From: Talaromyces rugulosus
Taxonomy: Eukaryota; Ascomycota; Eurotiomycetes; Eurotiales; Trichocomaceae
Direction of reading: 5' to 3'
Length of the DNA: 64,000 bases
NCBI RefSeq assembly: GCF_013368755.1
Contig: NC_049561.1
Coordinates: 5,270,001-5,334,000, forward strand
Shown: piece by piece, positions 1-10,976 of the stretch
How positions within the stretch are numbered: the first letter of the stretch is position 1
Layout of the letters: each line of letters begins with the position of its first letter
Notes under the pieces: generated by a model
Databases searched by the model: none
The model's input: the letters and a program-made list of their open reading frames with translations, nothing else
What the model was told of the DNA's origin: nothing
Made by a program: the position numbers and the translations under genes

Positions 1-1567
1 TACCCTATCAAACATTGCCCGTTGGTCGCTCTCGCGGACATGTGAAATAACTCGACGCGCCAGCTCGTTCAACGCGATTGCAAGCCCGCTTGAACCATCG
101 TGTGAGTACACTGCGCCAATAGCCGCCATTGTGAGGAGTAAGATTGGCGGTGCGTCGTTCTTGCGGAAGGTGGAGCGGCGGATGATGGGAAGGGTTTCGT
201 GGAAATGGCGGAAATAGAGATTCACACATGAAGTCAGTGTTTCATTTGAAGGGAAGAATGAAAGATCGACTAAAGGCCATCGTGGTCGATGAGCCGCATG
301 AACAAGTGAAACGATTTCCTGGCGAGTGGAGTCCTCAATCCCGTCAATAGCTGGGCCTTGAAGACTTAATCGAGACTTTTGATTGACAGGAGGCAGGTCC
401 AGCTGATTGTCTTGCTGGCTGGGCCGAAATACATGAGGCTAGATACATTTGTATTAGATATTGCGAGAATCAAGGGTTTCCTCCACAACTTACCCATGGC
501 GTATCAGGTGGCTGGGCATCTCGAATCAATTCTGATGGTTCCATAGAACTTAAACAGCGCATCCCTGGTACCTCAGACGCTGTAAAAGTACCAGGGGAGA
601 CGTCACCGGTCGGAATAAAACCAAAGGGGGGCACGTTGAGGTTGTCTAGCCCGGATTCATCCATATCCCACCCAAAGAAACTTTCAAAGGGATCCATGGG
701 GAATTCAAAGAGGGATCCAGCTGTAACTGACGGGAAAGCATCAGCTACTTATTTGTTAGTTGAGATCATTCACATGTAGATATAGGGAACCAAACCAGTT
801 ACTGGTAATGAAATTTGATTTTGGATATTGGCATTGATATTATGATATCCTAGCTCAACTGGAGCTTGAATATGGGACTCAGAGGCTGCAGCCAGAATAT
901 CAAGGGACCCTGGGAGGACGGCAGCTTCCTCGCGTCGAATAACCAAGTCCTGAGAGACCAAAAATTCTTCGGAATCCTGGGCTCGCTGGTCAGGGATTGA
1001 ATCTGCCCTTGTGTTGCGATATACACATTTCCACCCTGAGGTTTTACATTTGGTGCAAGTGTGCCCTCGTTTTCCATCGCATCGTACTTTCGAGTTAACG
1101 CAGGATACACTTCTCAAGTCAATGACCGTGTTTCGATAATTCGAGATTCTGTTCTCACCATGCGACTTTGCGTGGAACTTTCACTCTAGACCCGTGTAGA
1201 GAAAGATGTCGAGTCATCACATCTCTATGGATACCAATACTCCATAAGAAAAGTGTTCATAACAACCAACTTCGAAAAGAGAAACTTACCTTCGACCAAA
1301 TCGCTTTTTACATACTGGACACTCGTATTTCACGTCACCAGCATCTATTTTCATAAGTCAGAGGATGAGAGATCATTTTAATAATGAAAAACACTCACGG
1401 CTGCGTTCATGGCGCTGGAGATGCTCTCTTTTTCCGTATACTCGCCCACATCCTGGCCAACTACAGGCAAAGGTTGGTTTCTGGTGTGATTGCCTGGCTT
1501 TCGGGGTTTCCAAGACCCGTCTTTGATACGCATCATCCGGTATTACGTCGAGGGACGCTGACTGCAT
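1..1567 (-). CDS. C2H2 + Zn2Cys6 transcription factor (3' part outside window)
   Basis: Nuclear DNA-binding regulator, running off the left edge so the C-terminus is missing. I start it at the ATG ending at 1567 because the codons upstream in this frame contain no ATG. In order it encodes a first C2H2 finger (CSWPGCGRVYGKREHLQRH, about 1410-1470), a second finger spread over two exons (CPVCKKRFGR at about 1290-1330, continuing RDVMTRHLSLH at about 1200-1235), and a Zn2Cys6 cluster with all six cysteines once an acceptor near 1110 is used (CVSC, then KVRC, then CTKC). The remainder down to position 1 contains the fungal-specific transcription factor middle region, including a LALNELARR helix. 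At least four introns are needed. Two C2H2 fingers followed by a C6 cluster is a known fungal architecture; the target genes are unknown. The divergent MFS gene at 1909 is a candidate target (inference). Confidence 0.8.
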
Positions 1568-1850
1568 TTTGCAAAATTCAAGAATCAAGTCGGCTTCAAA
1601 GTGGGAGGCGGATGAGAAGTGGAGATGGCATTGAAATTCGGGGTCTGCTTTATCCCCGCACTTCGTGGAGAAACCAGGCCAAACTCTGCACTCCAGTATT
1701 CTACCCTCTGGGGATTAGCTTCGGTGATTTCTCCACTTGACATGTGCGGACAGGAACATTATTATTGAAAGCAAGTGAAGTGGCAAGATTATTAGAGTCG
1801 GGATCTCCACTTCTCCACGTTTTTTATCCCCAGATCTTAATAAGATCGCG

Positions 1851-1866
1851 TGTATATATTAAAGGA
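1851..1866 (+). promoter_or_regulatory. TATA-like element upstream of MFS permease
   Basis: A TATATATT run followed by AAAGG lies about 45-60 bases upstream of the first ATG of the permease at 1909. Position and composition fit a core promoter element. No transcript data support it. Confidence 0.35.
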
Positions 1867-1908
1867 ATAGGGCATATGTAGCCGGAGACTGGAACACTCA
1901 TCTACTAT

Positions 1909-4240
1909 ATGCCACGTGCATTATTATATCTCACCATGCCTAATAAAGACGATTTGACTCACAAAGAATATGTGTCGGAGAATGTTGCTGGAGTGTTTGT
2001 AGAGGACCCGGCCTTGGAGCGACGGTTCGTCGGACATCCTCCGATATTAAAGATGCAGGGATTAATGATGGACCAGGATTCTACGAAAGGTCGATATGCG
2101 CTTAATTCCGCCGCTATTTGTCATGGTAAGTTTTGGATTTTTTTTATTCAAGTGATTTTACTGATAAAAGTCTTTCAGTATATTCTCAATTGTGAGGCCA
2201 AAACCCTTAAATGCTTGCTCAAGAAGCAACAGCTAACGATATGAAAATTTCCGAGATAGATCTTGACCGAAATAAGTATGTATCAATTAACTCTTCTTCA
2301 CCAGAAGATTCACGGGCTTAGACTGACTTTCGCAGTATTGGAAATGCTAGGGAGGCGGGCATGGCTGAGGCCCTTCAACTCAGCTCCTCCGGCTATTCTT
2401 TGGCGGTGTCTATCTTTTTCGTTGGCTACCTCCTTCTTGAAGTGCCAAGCAACATGATCTTGAGTCGGACAAGGCCGAGCTTATATCTGCCTGGATTAAT
2501 GGTGAGAGGATCCTTTATTATCCATAGGGATATTGCTTGTCTAATCATTCATAGATTGTTTGGGGCGGAATGGTGTAAGTGACTCTTCCAGACTTTAAAA
2601 GAATGACTTTGTTTAAAAATAACGCATTTGGCCATAGTATTGCATATGTCGGTATCAGCACCAAGGAACATTTGATTGCCCTCCGCTTTTGCTTAGGAGT
2701 TGTTGAAGCCGGTTATTTTGTGTGTTTTCCAGCCTCATTTTTCTAGACTACACTAATAGTTACAGCCCGGAGTCTTGTTATTCATGAGCAATTGGTACAA
2801 AAAAAGCGAACTCGCTCGACGCTTTTCGATATTCTACTGCGCATCCCTAGTTTCGGGTGCTGTTGGAGGGCTGATCGGTATGAATATCTCTTTCCGAATT
2901 AGCTGAACAAGTCACTTATTTAATGGCAGCTGGTCTTATTGTAGACAACATGCAAAATAGAGGAAATCTTCCTGCTTGGAAGTGGCTTTTTCTAAGTACG
3001 CCATTTTAGGAACTCATTCGAACATTCACTGATAGTCTATAGTCGAGGGATGCATTACCATTGGTTTCGCTATTCTTTCTATGTAAATTGTCTTTGGATC
3101 AAAAAAATATCTTTCTGTTGCTAAACTTCATCCCAGTTTCATTCTGCCAGACTTCCCAGCGACAACCAAGTGGCTCACGATAACAGAAAGAGAATACGCA
3201 ATGCGCCGTCTTGAACATGACAACAACTCCACATTGGCAGGAGACCTCAGTCATACCCAGAGCTTTATCCATGCAGTCAGGGACTGGAGGTATGCTTCAT
3301 ATAGTACAGTGTCAATTTAGAGATAAGAGGTTAACAGAAATAGAACATGGCTCTTCGTCCTTGCTCAGAGTCTGTGTACCTGTGCTGGTACGATCACTTA
3401 TTTCGTCCCTACAATAATGGCGGCATTGGGTTATACTGGAAAATCTGTTCAATACGTGAGTAACTCGGTAAATCATTTGGTTCGTTGCTAATCGTGATTT
3501 GAAGATGACCATTCCATTATGTGAGAAGAAAAAATAAATATACATAATACTTGCTACTCTACTAACATGGTATATAGATATGGCTTCGCTAGTTATCGTC
3601 CTCGTCTGCTGCTTTTCGTCAGATCTTCAGAATGAACGCCCGAAGCACATTATGGCCATAGCAGCTATTTCAACCATATCATTGATCATTACTGCCGCTA
3701 TTGACAATTCGAAAGCTCGATATGCCTTTTTAACATTCGGTAATAGATTACCCAGTCAAATCCAACCACATCTGTTAATATCTCACAACAGGCGCTGCCG
3801 GAATCTGGTGCTGCAGTCCGTTGACGTTGAGCTACTTGTCCAATACAATCTCCCGACCAGCCGAAAAGCGAGCCGTAGCGATAGGAGTAGTAAAGTACGT
3901 ATGGTTATCTCTATATTTATATACAAGGACTGACACGTTTACAGTGCCTTGGCCAATCTCTCTTCTGTATAGTAAGTTCACCGCTTATTATTCACGTTGA
4001 AAAAATGACTGGATGCTTATATGCTTGTTCTCGTATCACAGTGGGTCGTATATTTGGCCGTCAAACGATGCCCCAAGGTATATTGCCGGATTCTCGGTTA
4101 CCACGTCCCTAATGTGTGGTACTGTGATTACGGCTTTTCTCTTAATGGTTCTTACCAAGAAATACCCATATGAAAATACTATCGATGGAGGGAAGGAGCA
4201 GGTGCCGGCCAATGAAGTCGTCAGGACTTCCGATGCGTGA
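1909..4240 (+). CDS. MFS permease, anion:cation symporter family (Dal5/allantoate permease-like)
   Basis: Predicted 12-TM plasma-membrane carrier of the Dal5-like ACS family, which imports small organic anions such as allantoate, nicotinate or related nitrogen compounds; the substrate cannot be read from sequence. The gene has many short introns. Joined exons give ALERR, then RKVDMRLIPPL, then YLDRNNIGNAREAGM, the family's typical TM1 and first loop, followed by FFVGYLLLEVPSN, RFCLGVVEAGYFPG and WKWLFLVEG. Joining the first two blocks needs a 52-bp intron (about 2025-2076) with the weak donor GTTCGT; without it the TM1 segment seems lost. ATGs at 1909 and 1936 are both possible starts. The last exon ends at 4240 with a short hydrophilic tail. 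It is divergent from the C2H2/C6 regulator, which may control it. Confidence 0.82.
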
Positions 4241-5146
4241 AACCGGGGAGACATTTTATGTTGTTAGTAATTAATGTTATCACCTGTCAGTTTATATCGA
4301 GCAGACTGGTTATAAAATTCTCGACAATTTCAAAAGTATAAGTGCACTTGTTTCAAATGTGGTACTTTTATATATGACATTTAAAATCTCTCTAGTCTTC
4401 GTGGCGCGAAATAAGTAACGAAAATCTATAGTGAACCCGAAAAATAAAAATAAAATAAAATAAATACAATAAACTACATAGAAAGCTGCCGGTATAACTC
4501 CATCCATTCAATCAATAGTTGAAGTATCTTTCCATAACTCCCATCATCAAGCTTATCACTTTCTTTATAGAGCTCAGATAGTTTACAAAACTCTCACAAT
4601 TCGCATAATTTATATTCTAAGGAGTGAGGATTACTTGAAGTGTCTACAGACATAATGTACCGTTAGGTGTTAGGACCACCGAAAAAGTCGCCTAGGAATA
4701 CCGGTTTTAGTAGTAACAGCATCAATTAGGCACAGATGACATTGCCCAACACAAAACTACATTATATCACTTTTAATAGTACCACCCTATTCGCAACTGC
4801 AGTCCTGATATTTCTCTCCTAGACATCTACTTATGCCTTGTAACACCACTTAAGGCAGGGTCTATTTTTAGTCTGGTTTTTTAATACTCGGCTATACAGT
4901 AAATTTAAATAGCGCTATGGTTCTTACCTTATGCTCCTCTCCTGGCCCACCGTATCAGACCATGCCCGGATACCAAATTCGGGAAAGGAGCTGACCTTGA
5001 GGAATCTTAATATAAAGAGATTTACATCCGGATTTTGATCCGCGCCCGCGGCGTCCCCAATCTACCGCCGAATACATAACACGATTGCCCCACAGAGAGC
5101 TATTAGCGGGGTATCCTTGGCATCAATTTCCAACTATCCGCACAAG
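4241..5146. other. Intergenic, AT-rich, nothing recognised
   Basis: About 0.9 kb between the permease stop and the next supported ATG. It is AT-rich with stop codons in all frames. No RNA gene, repeat array or transposon end is recognisable. Confidence 0.5.
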
Positions 5147-5698
5147 ATGACCCAGCGTCACACAGCAAAGGGCATCCTCGACAAGGTCCTGGAAGATGAG
5201 GAGATCATTCGGGAATTCCTGGAGAAAGAGCACACTGATACAGTATACCGTTCTCCAAGATCTCCAGGGGAAAATGCCAGAACCGCAGCATACAATGCCC
5301 AACCAGACAACCAACCCTTCAATTTACTCCGGCTCCTCTGTGTCAGAGATTTGGCTATTGACTACGTGCACATATGGCAGCGCTCTAAACTACAGGGGAG
5401 AAGATACGGTACCATTGACGGCTTTGTCCAGAAACGAGGACTTCCGGATGGAATCACTAGGAAAGCCTTGAAAATCGGTCAAAAATTAATTGATCTAGAA
5501 AATCAGTGTGGAATTGCCGGAGTCTCCTTGGTTCTACTGCCAGCATGGTACATGTTTGAGCATTTTTCAGAAATTGAAGAACTTGCCAGACTCTTATTAA
5601 GTGATCAATGGGATGGACTCCGGTCCTATAGTGTCTCAATGTCGACAGTTATTTCTACCTACCAGGAGCTGTATTTCCTAACTATAACATCCAGCTAG
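5147..5698 (+). CDS. Hypothetical protein
   Basis: Single open frame of about 183 residues from the ATG at 5147 (MTQRHTAKGILDKV). The frame is open further upstream but only from a TTG, so I use this ATG. The protein is hydrophilic and mainly helical in appearance, with an acidic helix near the start (EDEEIIREFLEKEH). There is no signal peptide, membrane segment or motif I recognise, and no function is proposed. It is convergent with the next unknown gene, their stops lying about 16 bases apart. The middle (LLRLLCVRDLAIDYVHIW) reads as ordinary protein, which supports coding. Confidence 0.5.
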   Translation: MTQRHTAKGILDKVLEDEEIIREFLEKEHTDTVYRSPRSPGENARTAAYNAQPDNQPFNLLRLLCVRDLAIDYVHIWQRSKLQGRRYGTIDGFVQKRGLPDGITRKALKIGQKLIDLENQCGIAGVSLVLLPAWYMFEHFSEIEELARLLLSDQWDGLRSYSVSMSTVISTYQELYFLTITSS

Positions 5699-5714
5699 AC
5701 CCAATCAACATTCC

Positions 5715-6616
5715 TCAAAGCTTCGCAAAGTCAAGCACATCCGTATTCAGTATATCCATTCCCACAGGTACTGATGAGTAGCCATCCCAAATCAATTCAG
5801 GCGTATCACTCGTAATTTCGATTTTTACAGTCACTGAACCTGAGACAAAGAGTAACTCATCTTCATGAAGTTTGATGGTAGTTACTAGCTCCTCCTGTCC
5901 GGGGAGGCTGAGGCGGAATGTAACTGAGCTACGCTCCGGTGCAACCTTGAAAATGCCAATAGCTTGGTTCTTCTTCATATGTACCCGCCCTTGTTGCGAC
6001 TGTCTAACGCGCACAGGCCGTGGCCCTTGCCGAACAAAGATTTCGTTTCGAATGTACGATTTGACAGTGGAGCGCATCTGTATAATGATTAGAATCTGAT
6101 AGCACTCGTCGGCAAAACCGGAGGTGGTCAGGCTGGCCTCGCTACCCACACCCCCTTGAAGCTCCTGGAGAGACACAATGCAGAGGTTTGTCTGTGCCTC
6201 CGAGAACACTTAAGAAGTCAGGGGCAAACTTACATCAGTACCATATCCAATAAACTGATCGCATCTCGGTCCACCTTTGCCGAATATCGATAAAGCTTCG
6301 CCAGGTACGTCTTGAATAGAAAGTGCCTGGAATTCCTTTTCGACTCCATCAACTATTTCCGGTACTGGCTTGCCCAGATCCCTTAGGTGGACATAGCCGA
6401 GAACCTCCATCTTGAATAGTATGTGCTGCCCCACAAGGCCCGCCCCGCCGCTGCGGAGACGTTGATGTCGATATTACTTATATAATCAATATTGTAGCCT
6501 TGTAGGGTTAGTTCGAAGGCAGGGTTCGTATATCTTAAACGCCAGGGCAAACCGTGGCACAGATTGGGAGCACATTTAATATACACGAAAATCCTCAGAC
6601 AGTACTCCCTGGGCAT
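5715..6616 (-). CDS. Hypothetical protein, spliced; 5' end uncertain
   Basis: Two well-supported exons join across an intron at about 6209-6232 (donor GTAAGT, acceptor near 6210). The first includes FKMEVLGYVHLRDLGKPVP; the second runs through SLQELQGG and QGPRPVRVRQ to LNTDVLDFAKL at 5715. An upstream open stretch starting at an ATG at 6616 is in a different frame and could be a 5' exon, but I could not find a satisfactory intron joining it, so the start is unresolved. The C-terminal half looks beta-rich. No family recognised. Convergent with the unknown gene at 5147. Confidence 0.45.
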
Positions 6617-7786
6617 TACTTTGACTCCCAGAATGAACAGAGTACAAGGATGGAGAGTTTACACAAGGTACACGATGGCCCTCAATCAGTGTTGCCGCTG
6701 GCAATACCTTGGCCTGCAATATGCGTTGGAAGATTCTATGAATTGGTCAATTGGGAGTCAAGATCCTCGGTCACAGATGAATTCCAGTGCAACCCTGTAC
6801 AACGATATCGTTGGATCAGCAGCAGAACTTTCCTGATCAGTCTTTCATCCCTTCTATTTTTGGTGACTTGAGGAATTTTTGATGCTAGCCAGTCTTACAA
6901 AACTTAGGGTATACTGGAAGCAATCATCGTATTGAAAATCCAGCTGTGGACTTGGGTATAATGTATTTATGACAAAATATATAGGCATGGCCCCAGCGTT
7001 CAAACTTTTGACTCACTGGCGAGGAACAATAAATATAACAGTTGCTCCCGAATTGACTACTGGCTCCGTTGTGATCTTTGTGAAGAGCCTTCTTTTAATA
7101 CTCCTCCAGGTGTCAAAGTGACTTGCTCAGATAGTGGAACCAGAAAGACCATGAGTTGGAGGGGTAGAAAGGCATTGGGCACGAAATCGCATCTCAGAGG
7201 ATAACGCCCCACTTTTGGTCACGTACGCTGTTGGAAAATACTAACTTTACTAATTCAAAATGAACCAATTAGAGTATACGACTTGCTAGGTTTTTTTCTT
7301 TCTCTTAGATAATAGATTTTTTGATTCTAATAGGAGGATGTAGGGGTAGCCAACCTTACAGACTGCAGTCGGTTGGCAATTGTGAAGGATTTTACAGTAC
7401 TCCCTATTTACATAATTTAATAGTTCCTATTTTTTTTTTTTTTTTAGCTCAGGTAACTAAAAGAAGTATACTGGACTAGGTAGAGGCAGCAACCAAGAAA
7501 AGCTGGCTACAAGACCCAACAGATTTGTTGACGCATCTCATGGCATAGAACGTGGCTATCATCATATAAAGCCATTTATACTGGTAGATTTTACTGATGA
7601 TCTAGCAAGACCGATACTGGAAAAGGGGAAAAAAATAGCGAAAACATGCAGCAACGACTTGGTTCGATATTTTGGACAAAACATCCACGACATGAATATA
7701 TGTAAGAACATCGGCATTCGGCACAACAAGTATATACCAAACTATGCCATGAGGTGAATAGATTAAAATTTTAAAACACACTCGCT
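6617..7786. other. Intergenic, upstream of tRNA gene
   Basis: About 1.2 kb with frequent stop codons, A/T runs (a T run near 7430-7446) and no supported gene. Short plus-strand ORFs near 6554-6871 overlap the possible first exon of the minus-strand gene and have no recognisable content. Confidence 0.4.
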
Positions 7787-7878
7787 GGGCGCTTGGTCTA
7801 GGGGTATGACGCATCATTTGCACTTCCGATAAGGAGGAAATGTTGATGAGGCCCCGGGTTCGATTCCCGGAGTGTCCA
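7787..7878 (+). tRNA. tRNA-Ala (anticodon TGC) with 20-nt intron
   Basis: Full cloverleaf. The acceptor arm GGGCGCT pairs with AGTGTCC (two G-U pairs), with discriminator A at 7878. The D arm starts GTCT; the anticodon stem is CATCA/TGATG; the anticodon loop is TT-TGC-A then T; the T arm is CCGGG-TTCGATT-CCCGG. Anticodon TGC lies at 7819-7821. A 20-nt intron at 7823-7842 sits between positions 37 and 38, the canonical site for nuclear tRNA introns. The third acceptor pair is G3-U70, the classic alanine identity determinant, which independently supports the anticodon reading. CCA is not encoded, as expected for a eukaryotic nuclear tRNA. Confidence 0.93.
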
Positions 7879-7880
7879 AA

Positions 7881-7887
7881 TTTTTTT
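7881..7887 (+). terminator. Pol III terminator (T7)
   Basis: A run of seven Ts begins three bases after the discriminator base of the tRNA, the standard RNA polymerase III stop signal. Confidence 0.85.
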
Positions 7888-8583
7888 GCTCCAGGGGAAT
7901 GGAGTCCCCTCTACATCGGAAACGAGCTTTCCATGGTTAGTTTCTTTTTTGTTTTTGTATTACCTAGCTAGGCAACATTGAAGAACGGATATGGCTGCTC
8001 CAAAAGAAACCTCCGATGGAAAAACACACATGCATATATATTATGCACGTCATCCATCACACCATCGGTCTATCAAGATAAATATAGTAATGAACAACAG
8101 AGAAAGCCCCGCATATTTTTATCATTCACATGTTGTTGGCTTTGCGCAAACCAACCCGGGCTCTGACGTCACGGGATGGTTGGAACCCTCAGATGGCTGG
8201 GATCTTCCCCTCTAGAAAACAAGAAAATATGTATCAATTGATTGCCTTGATTGGGAGGGTCCATGCGGGAAATTTTGTCATTACTAAATGCTGATGATGT
8301 AAATATAAATGGGCAGTTAATAAACTCCCCCTCTTTTTTCAATCTTGCTTGAGCAATTGATTAATTAATGCCTTATCTTCTGAAAAACTGTATCTTTTCC
8401 TCGGTGTTTTCTACAGGGCTCTTTTTGTTGGGCTACCTACCTACCCTCAATTGAATCGTCGTCATTTGACGAAAGAATTTTCGACAAGTATCTGTGGGCG
8501 AAGCCAAATCAACACCGGTAGTTGACTTTTACTACACAAGCGATTGCCCTTAAGAGTTGCCTTTTTTCTCTGTTAAAATCATC
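7888..8583. other. Intergenic, promoter of small membrane protein gene
   Basis: About 0.7 kb between the tRNA and the next ATG. Pyrimidine-rich stretches lie just before 8583, as usual for a fungal 5' leader. Short ORFs here (7978-8215) show no protein features. Confidence 0.4.
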
Positions 8584-8983
8584 ATGGTACGTCAACTGAA
8601 TAAATCCTCCTGTTATTATCTGTATATCATATTTTTCTAATACTGAAAAACAAAACAAACAGGCTCCAGTCGATATCCTTTCCCGTCAATCGAGTTCTTC
8701 GGGATCGTGCATGGGCGGCGGTGCCATCGCGGGCATCGTCATCGGCTCGATCGCCGGCACGCTCTTGATTATTTGGCTGATCAAGACCTGTTTCCTGCCC
8801 GGAGCACCCGGTAACAAGCATCCGGACACTTCGGATATCGTGTACAGCCAGACGACGCCCACGCGACGGCGTAGGAGGGACTATCGGTCTGGGCCGGACT
8901 ACATCGAGAAACCGAGGTCGCGGACTAGGCGGGGGAGTGATGTGGTGAGGGTGCAGAGGCCGGAGAGAGTTTATGTATCGTGA
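8584..8983 (+). CDS. Small single-pass membrane protein, ATG-only first coding exon
   Basis: The start codon at 8584-8586 is followed directly by a GTACGT donor. The intron runs 8587-8662 (acceptor AACAG) and exon 2 continues APVDILSRQSSSSGSC. The product is about 107 residues: a short Ser-rich N-terminus, a Gly-rich membrane helix (GGGAIAGIVIGSIAGTLLII, about residues 19-42), then a basic cytoplasmic-type tail with an RRRRR run and several RSRTRR-like patches. The layout resembles small fungal membrane proteins with an N-terminal outside segment and a positively charged inner tail. No named family recognised. Without the mini-exon, an annotation would start at the internal Met at 8711 and lose the N-terminus. 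Confidence 0.65.
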
Positions 8984-9700
8984 GGTACGGAGTAGGAAAT
9001 GGCCTTGTTAATTATATGGAGGGGTGGGATTGGTGTTTATTTCAATGTTCAATGCTGGTTGGGTGGTTTTTGGGTTTCGGGGATGATTGATCAGCGACGA
9101 TGACGGTATGATAACGATTTGACGATCACTGTTGTTGACATCTGGATGATTTAAGACGATATTGGAATCGGCTAGGCCATACTACTGTGAAGGTTAGATT
9201 AAGCAAGTTATTGATTTTATAGGCACCTTGATTCCTTCAATGTTGAGACAAGGAATTGTTTACATATATTTAAAATCAAACCAAACATTTTGAATAATTA
9301 TTAGCACGATTTATGGCTGGAATACTCAATGCATCTATGTATTATGGGTTCATTTTCGGCGATCAATGATCGAGTCAATAAAATCAATCAATATATGTAT
9401 GCTAGTCTAGAATTGAAAAAAGTCAATTTACCGGTCTATAACCACACTGAAATTCTATGTACTGTGTTTAAAAACATAAGACACCACTTGCCTTAATATT
9501 ACATAGTTGATATCAACTGGTTTTATACCACTGATAATATTTATGGGGCCAAATGACTCAGGTTGTACTGAGAAAACACTATACCGGATTTGGAAAGTCC
9601 TGTTGCATTTGATTGGCACGGCCGAGAAAAACTTGCACAAGCTGTCATTCAACGGAAAATTTCCAGGGTTAGTGGAAATATTGATGCCAACTGATGAATA

Positions 9701-9722
9701 TTTCGATAATATTTCGATAATA
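9701..9722. repeat. 11-bp tandem duplication
   Basis: TTTCGATAATA occurs twice in immediate succession (9701-9711 and 9712-9722). It is a simple local duplication with no associated gene. Confidence 0.8.
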
Positions 9723-10561
9723 TTTTCATGTTTTTGACGATATTGGTGGCCAAGTATCATTAAATGTTGCGTGATCAGAAAAGTTAATTCGTACAGGCAA
9801 GTCTAGACAGCAGCCAACAAGAAACAGCGTCTCCATCTGGCAGATTATGGTATGCTGACTGATCCTTCTAGCTACTGCCTTGATGGATCATTGAGTCAAG
9901 CTGACGACGCATTTCTGGGGTTTAACTTGGTGCATATGCATGTCTACGTTAAGGTAAATTTCATATATACATTATACATATAAAAAATGATATTATTGTT
10001 GACAATGATATTGTTCCATGCTTGTCGAGTCATCAAAGGCAAAGAAAGACAAACACCAAAAAGGGGAGAAAATAGCCGGATAGCGGCGCCGAGAAGTGGG
10101 GTGCCAGCGTCCAATCAGAGGGCGTGCGTACAAAGCGGTTCTCCCCGCGCTGGGGCGACCCACAGCCGAATATTCGATAACTGTTAAAATCTAAAATAAT
10201 AATGCGCCAAACCACACAGTACTGATTACAGTATATCTGGGTGAACATAGGCTGATATATGCCCTCCATCTTCAACTAGCTGCAGATAACCTCCCTGGAA
10301 GTGTTTTGAGTGCTCCGTAGTGTCTGTGTAGACTGTGAAGAAAGTTCACGCAGAGCGAATGCGACGTGCGGCGGCCAACGAGGAGCCGTGCCACAGTGGG
10401 GCCATGGGGCCGCTCCAACCAATAAACATTTAGTACAGGGAGCCCAAACTGGCAGCGGCTCGGGGTTGTGCCAGGCACGCACCAATCAAAAGCGGCGTGC
10501 TAATCAGAGGTGGGGCGGGTCGGCCCCTTACCACACCGGTTTTGCCGCGCTAGGCCGAATT

Positions 10562-10598
10562 CGGATTAGAAATTAGTAGTACTAAAACTACTAATCCG
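10562..10598. repeat. Inverted repeat upstream of GH16 gene
   Basis: ATTAGTAGT (10572-10580) is followed by a 6-base spacer and its exact reverse complement ACTACTAAT (10587-10595). The outer flanks CGGATTA and TAATCCG extend the symmetry, interrupted on the left by a 7-base duplication of ATTAG. It could be a protein-binding palindrome or a hairpin; function unknown. Confidence 0.6.
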
Positions 10599-10728
10599 CC
10601 AAGCTGACCCTGTGAGACACGCCGCTTCCATGCAGATGGCCCAAGAGCCTAGAGGCCTAGGGAAGGAAGGAACGCTCCCCCGGCTGCGCGCCTCAACTGC
10701 CGTCGCTTCGTCTCCTCTGCTCTTCTTG

Positions 10729-10754
<26 letters not shown>
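10729..10754. repeat. (CT)13 microsatellite
   Basis: Uninterrupted CT dinucleotide run in the presumed promoter or 5' leader of the GH16 gene, about 220 bases before its ATG. CT-rich tracts are common in highly expressed fungal promoters. Confidence 0.85.
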
Positions 10755-10760
<6 letters not shown>

Positions 10761-10976
10761 CTTCCTTCCAGCGAGGCCATCACCACTCCTTCGACTCTAC
10801 GTCGACTGTCGTTCATTTTCTCACCCGTGTAACGTCAATTCGTTGCCGTCCCTTCATTTATCACAAAGCGTGCCTGCTTCTTCTGCCAGGCACTGTACGC
10901 TCTTTTGCTCCGACCCGTGTGATCTATCTCGCACTTGAATTCGTCCCTCGCTGGACAACAACCGCCTCTCTTCGCC

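Larger units (their letters stand above)
8984..10976. other. Intergenic, long upstream region of GH16 gene
   Basis: About 2 kb without a supported gene. It holds an 11-bp tandem duplication (9701-9722), a GC-rich block (10080-10560), an inverted repeat (10562-10598) and a CT microsatellite (10729-10754). ORFs here lack protein features. The last 400 bases are pyrimidine-rich and likely promoter and 5' leader of the GH16 gene. Confidence 0.45.

Noticed and set aside
1085..1125. Missing first cysteine pair in the C6 cluster of the first regulator
   Set aside because: An acceptor at GAGAAG next to 1110 with the preceding exon ending TG restores Cys, so the cluster is complete.
2040..2110. Loss of TM1 in the Dal5-like permease
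   Set aside because: A 52-bp intron restores the conserved segment.
10612..10938. Plus-strand ORF with Leu/Ser run
   Set aside because: The run is the translated CT microsatellite in a promoter/leader.
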